This document shows, piece by piece, positions 5,500-5,948 of a stretch of DNA of 5,948 nt (the first letter of the stretch is position 1; each line of letters starts with the position of its first letter). The notes under the pieces were generated by a model. It saw only the letters and a program-made list of their open reading frames with translations, was not told the DNA's origin and searched no databases. The position numbers and the translations under genes are program-made. The DNA lies in assembly GCA_029259975.1 (NCBI GenBank), contig JAJDEE010000411.1, forward strand, positions 1 to 5,948, given 5' to 3'. Source of the stretch: Planctomycetota bacterium (lineage in GTDB: Bacteria > Planctomycetota > Planctomycetia > Pirellulales > Lacipirellulaceae).

Positions 5500-5948
5500 T
5501 CAAGCACAATACCAAGCCAGCGCCGTCCAACCTACTATAGCCAAAGCTGCGGCCTGGAGGGCGACCGGAATTTGCGTTTTGACGTGATCCATCAAATCGG
5601 CGCCGGTACATATCGAGCTGAGGATCGTGGTGTCGGAAATAGGCGAACACTGGTCGCCAAACACGCCGCCGTTGAGGCAAGCCGCAAAGCAAATCGACAT
5701 GAACAATTCGGGGTGAGCAAGGTTTTGGTTCATCCCGACGGCGTGCGCCAGCGGCATCACCAGCGGCAGGGTCACGGCAAAAGTCGCCCAACTCGTCCCC
5801 GTAGAAAAAGCAATCACGACCGCGATCCCGAAGGCGGTTGCCGGCAAAATCCAAAACAGCTGTAGATTGCCCAGCAGCGTGACGAGATATCGCCCACCAC
5901 CAACATCCTGCGAGATATTTCCCACGGTGATCGCCAGCAGCAAAATCA
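5500..5948 (-). CDS. nhaC: NhaC-family Na+/H+ antiporter, C-terminal part (5' end outside window)
   Basis: Integral membrane ion-coupled transporter of the NhaC family (ion transporter superfamily), whose members exchange Na+ for H+ or carry small organic substrates; some relatives transport amino acids. About 148 C-terminal residues are visible, and the frame stays open to the window edge, so the gene starts outside. The TTG at 5943 is simply the first possible start codon in the window and should not be read as the real start. Family signatures seen are a hydrophobic stretch running into STGTSWATF, followed by GGVFGDQCSPISDTTILSS, the strongly conserved half-membrane motif of NhaC proteins, and a final membrane helix ending near WTALAWYCA. 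The stop is TGA at 5502-5500. The next gene starts 41 nt downstream on the same strand, so the two may be cotranscribed. The substrate cannot be told from this fragment; the family call is secure. Confidence 0.9.
   Translation of the reverse strand, partial: ILLLAITVGNISQDVGGGRYLVTLLGNLQLFWILPATAFGIAVVIAFSTGTSWATFAVTLPLVMPLAHAVGMNQNLAHPELFMSICFAACLNGGVFGDQCSPISDTTILSSICTGADLMDHVKTQIPVALQAAALAIVGWTALAWYCA

Noticed and set aside
5459..5854. N-terminal extension of the M14 fusion protein by 132 residues
   Set aside because: The frame is open, but it lies almost wholly inside nhaC, whose reading frame is clearly conserved there. The extension is rich in Arg, Gly and Asp without family similarity, and M14 homology begins right after ATG 5458.

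Overview
The window shows a compact, single-strand gene neighbourhood. All convincing genes are on the minus strand, so transcription runs from the right end of the window to the left. In transcription order they are: the C-terminal part of an NhaC-family sodium/proton antiporter (cut by the window edge); a cytoplasmic-looking M14 zinc carboxypeptidase fused to a shrunken amidohydrolase (D-aminoacylase-like) domain; spmA and spmB, spore-maturation-type membrane proteins; an S66 L,D-carboxypeptidase; and a D-cysteine desulfhydrase-type PLP enzyme.

Organism: no RNA marker gene is present, so the assignment is inference. Intermediate base composition, weak or absent Shine-Dalgarno sites at several starts, spmAB-type genes outside a recognisable sporulation cluster, and gaps carrying inverted copies of CCACAGAGGAC-like and GCCACAGATGAACAC-like repeats together suggest a Planctomycetota or related PVC-group bacterium. 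A sporulating Firmicute looks unlikely.

Layout: nhaC ends at 5500 and the M14 fusion starts 41 nt later. A 111-nt gap holding an inverted repeat (3665-3737) separates it from spmA. spmA and spmB overlap by ATGA, and the S66 gene starts 1 nt after, or slightly inside, the end of spmB, so spmA-spmB-S66 is very likely one translationally coupled operon. A 285-nt gap with a second inverted repeat (1184-1274) and one doubtful 45-aa ORF precedes the desulfhydrase gene. A third, perfect 25-bp inverted repeat (1-65) lies just past that gene.

How the genes may work together: S66 L,D-carboxypeptidases and some M14 enzymes (E. coli LdcA and MpaA) act on murein peptides in the cytoplasm. The fused domain descends from D-amino-acid amidohydrolases, the PLP enzyme acts on a D-amino acid, and spmAB in Bacillus sits beside dacB, another peptidoglycan carboxypeptidase gene. 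A peptidoglycan-peptide or D-amino-acid recovery function is therefore a coherent hypothesis, but it rests on family knowledge and gene order. The most unusual items are the M14/dead-amidohydrolase fusion and the coupling of spmAB to an L,D-carboxypeptidase.
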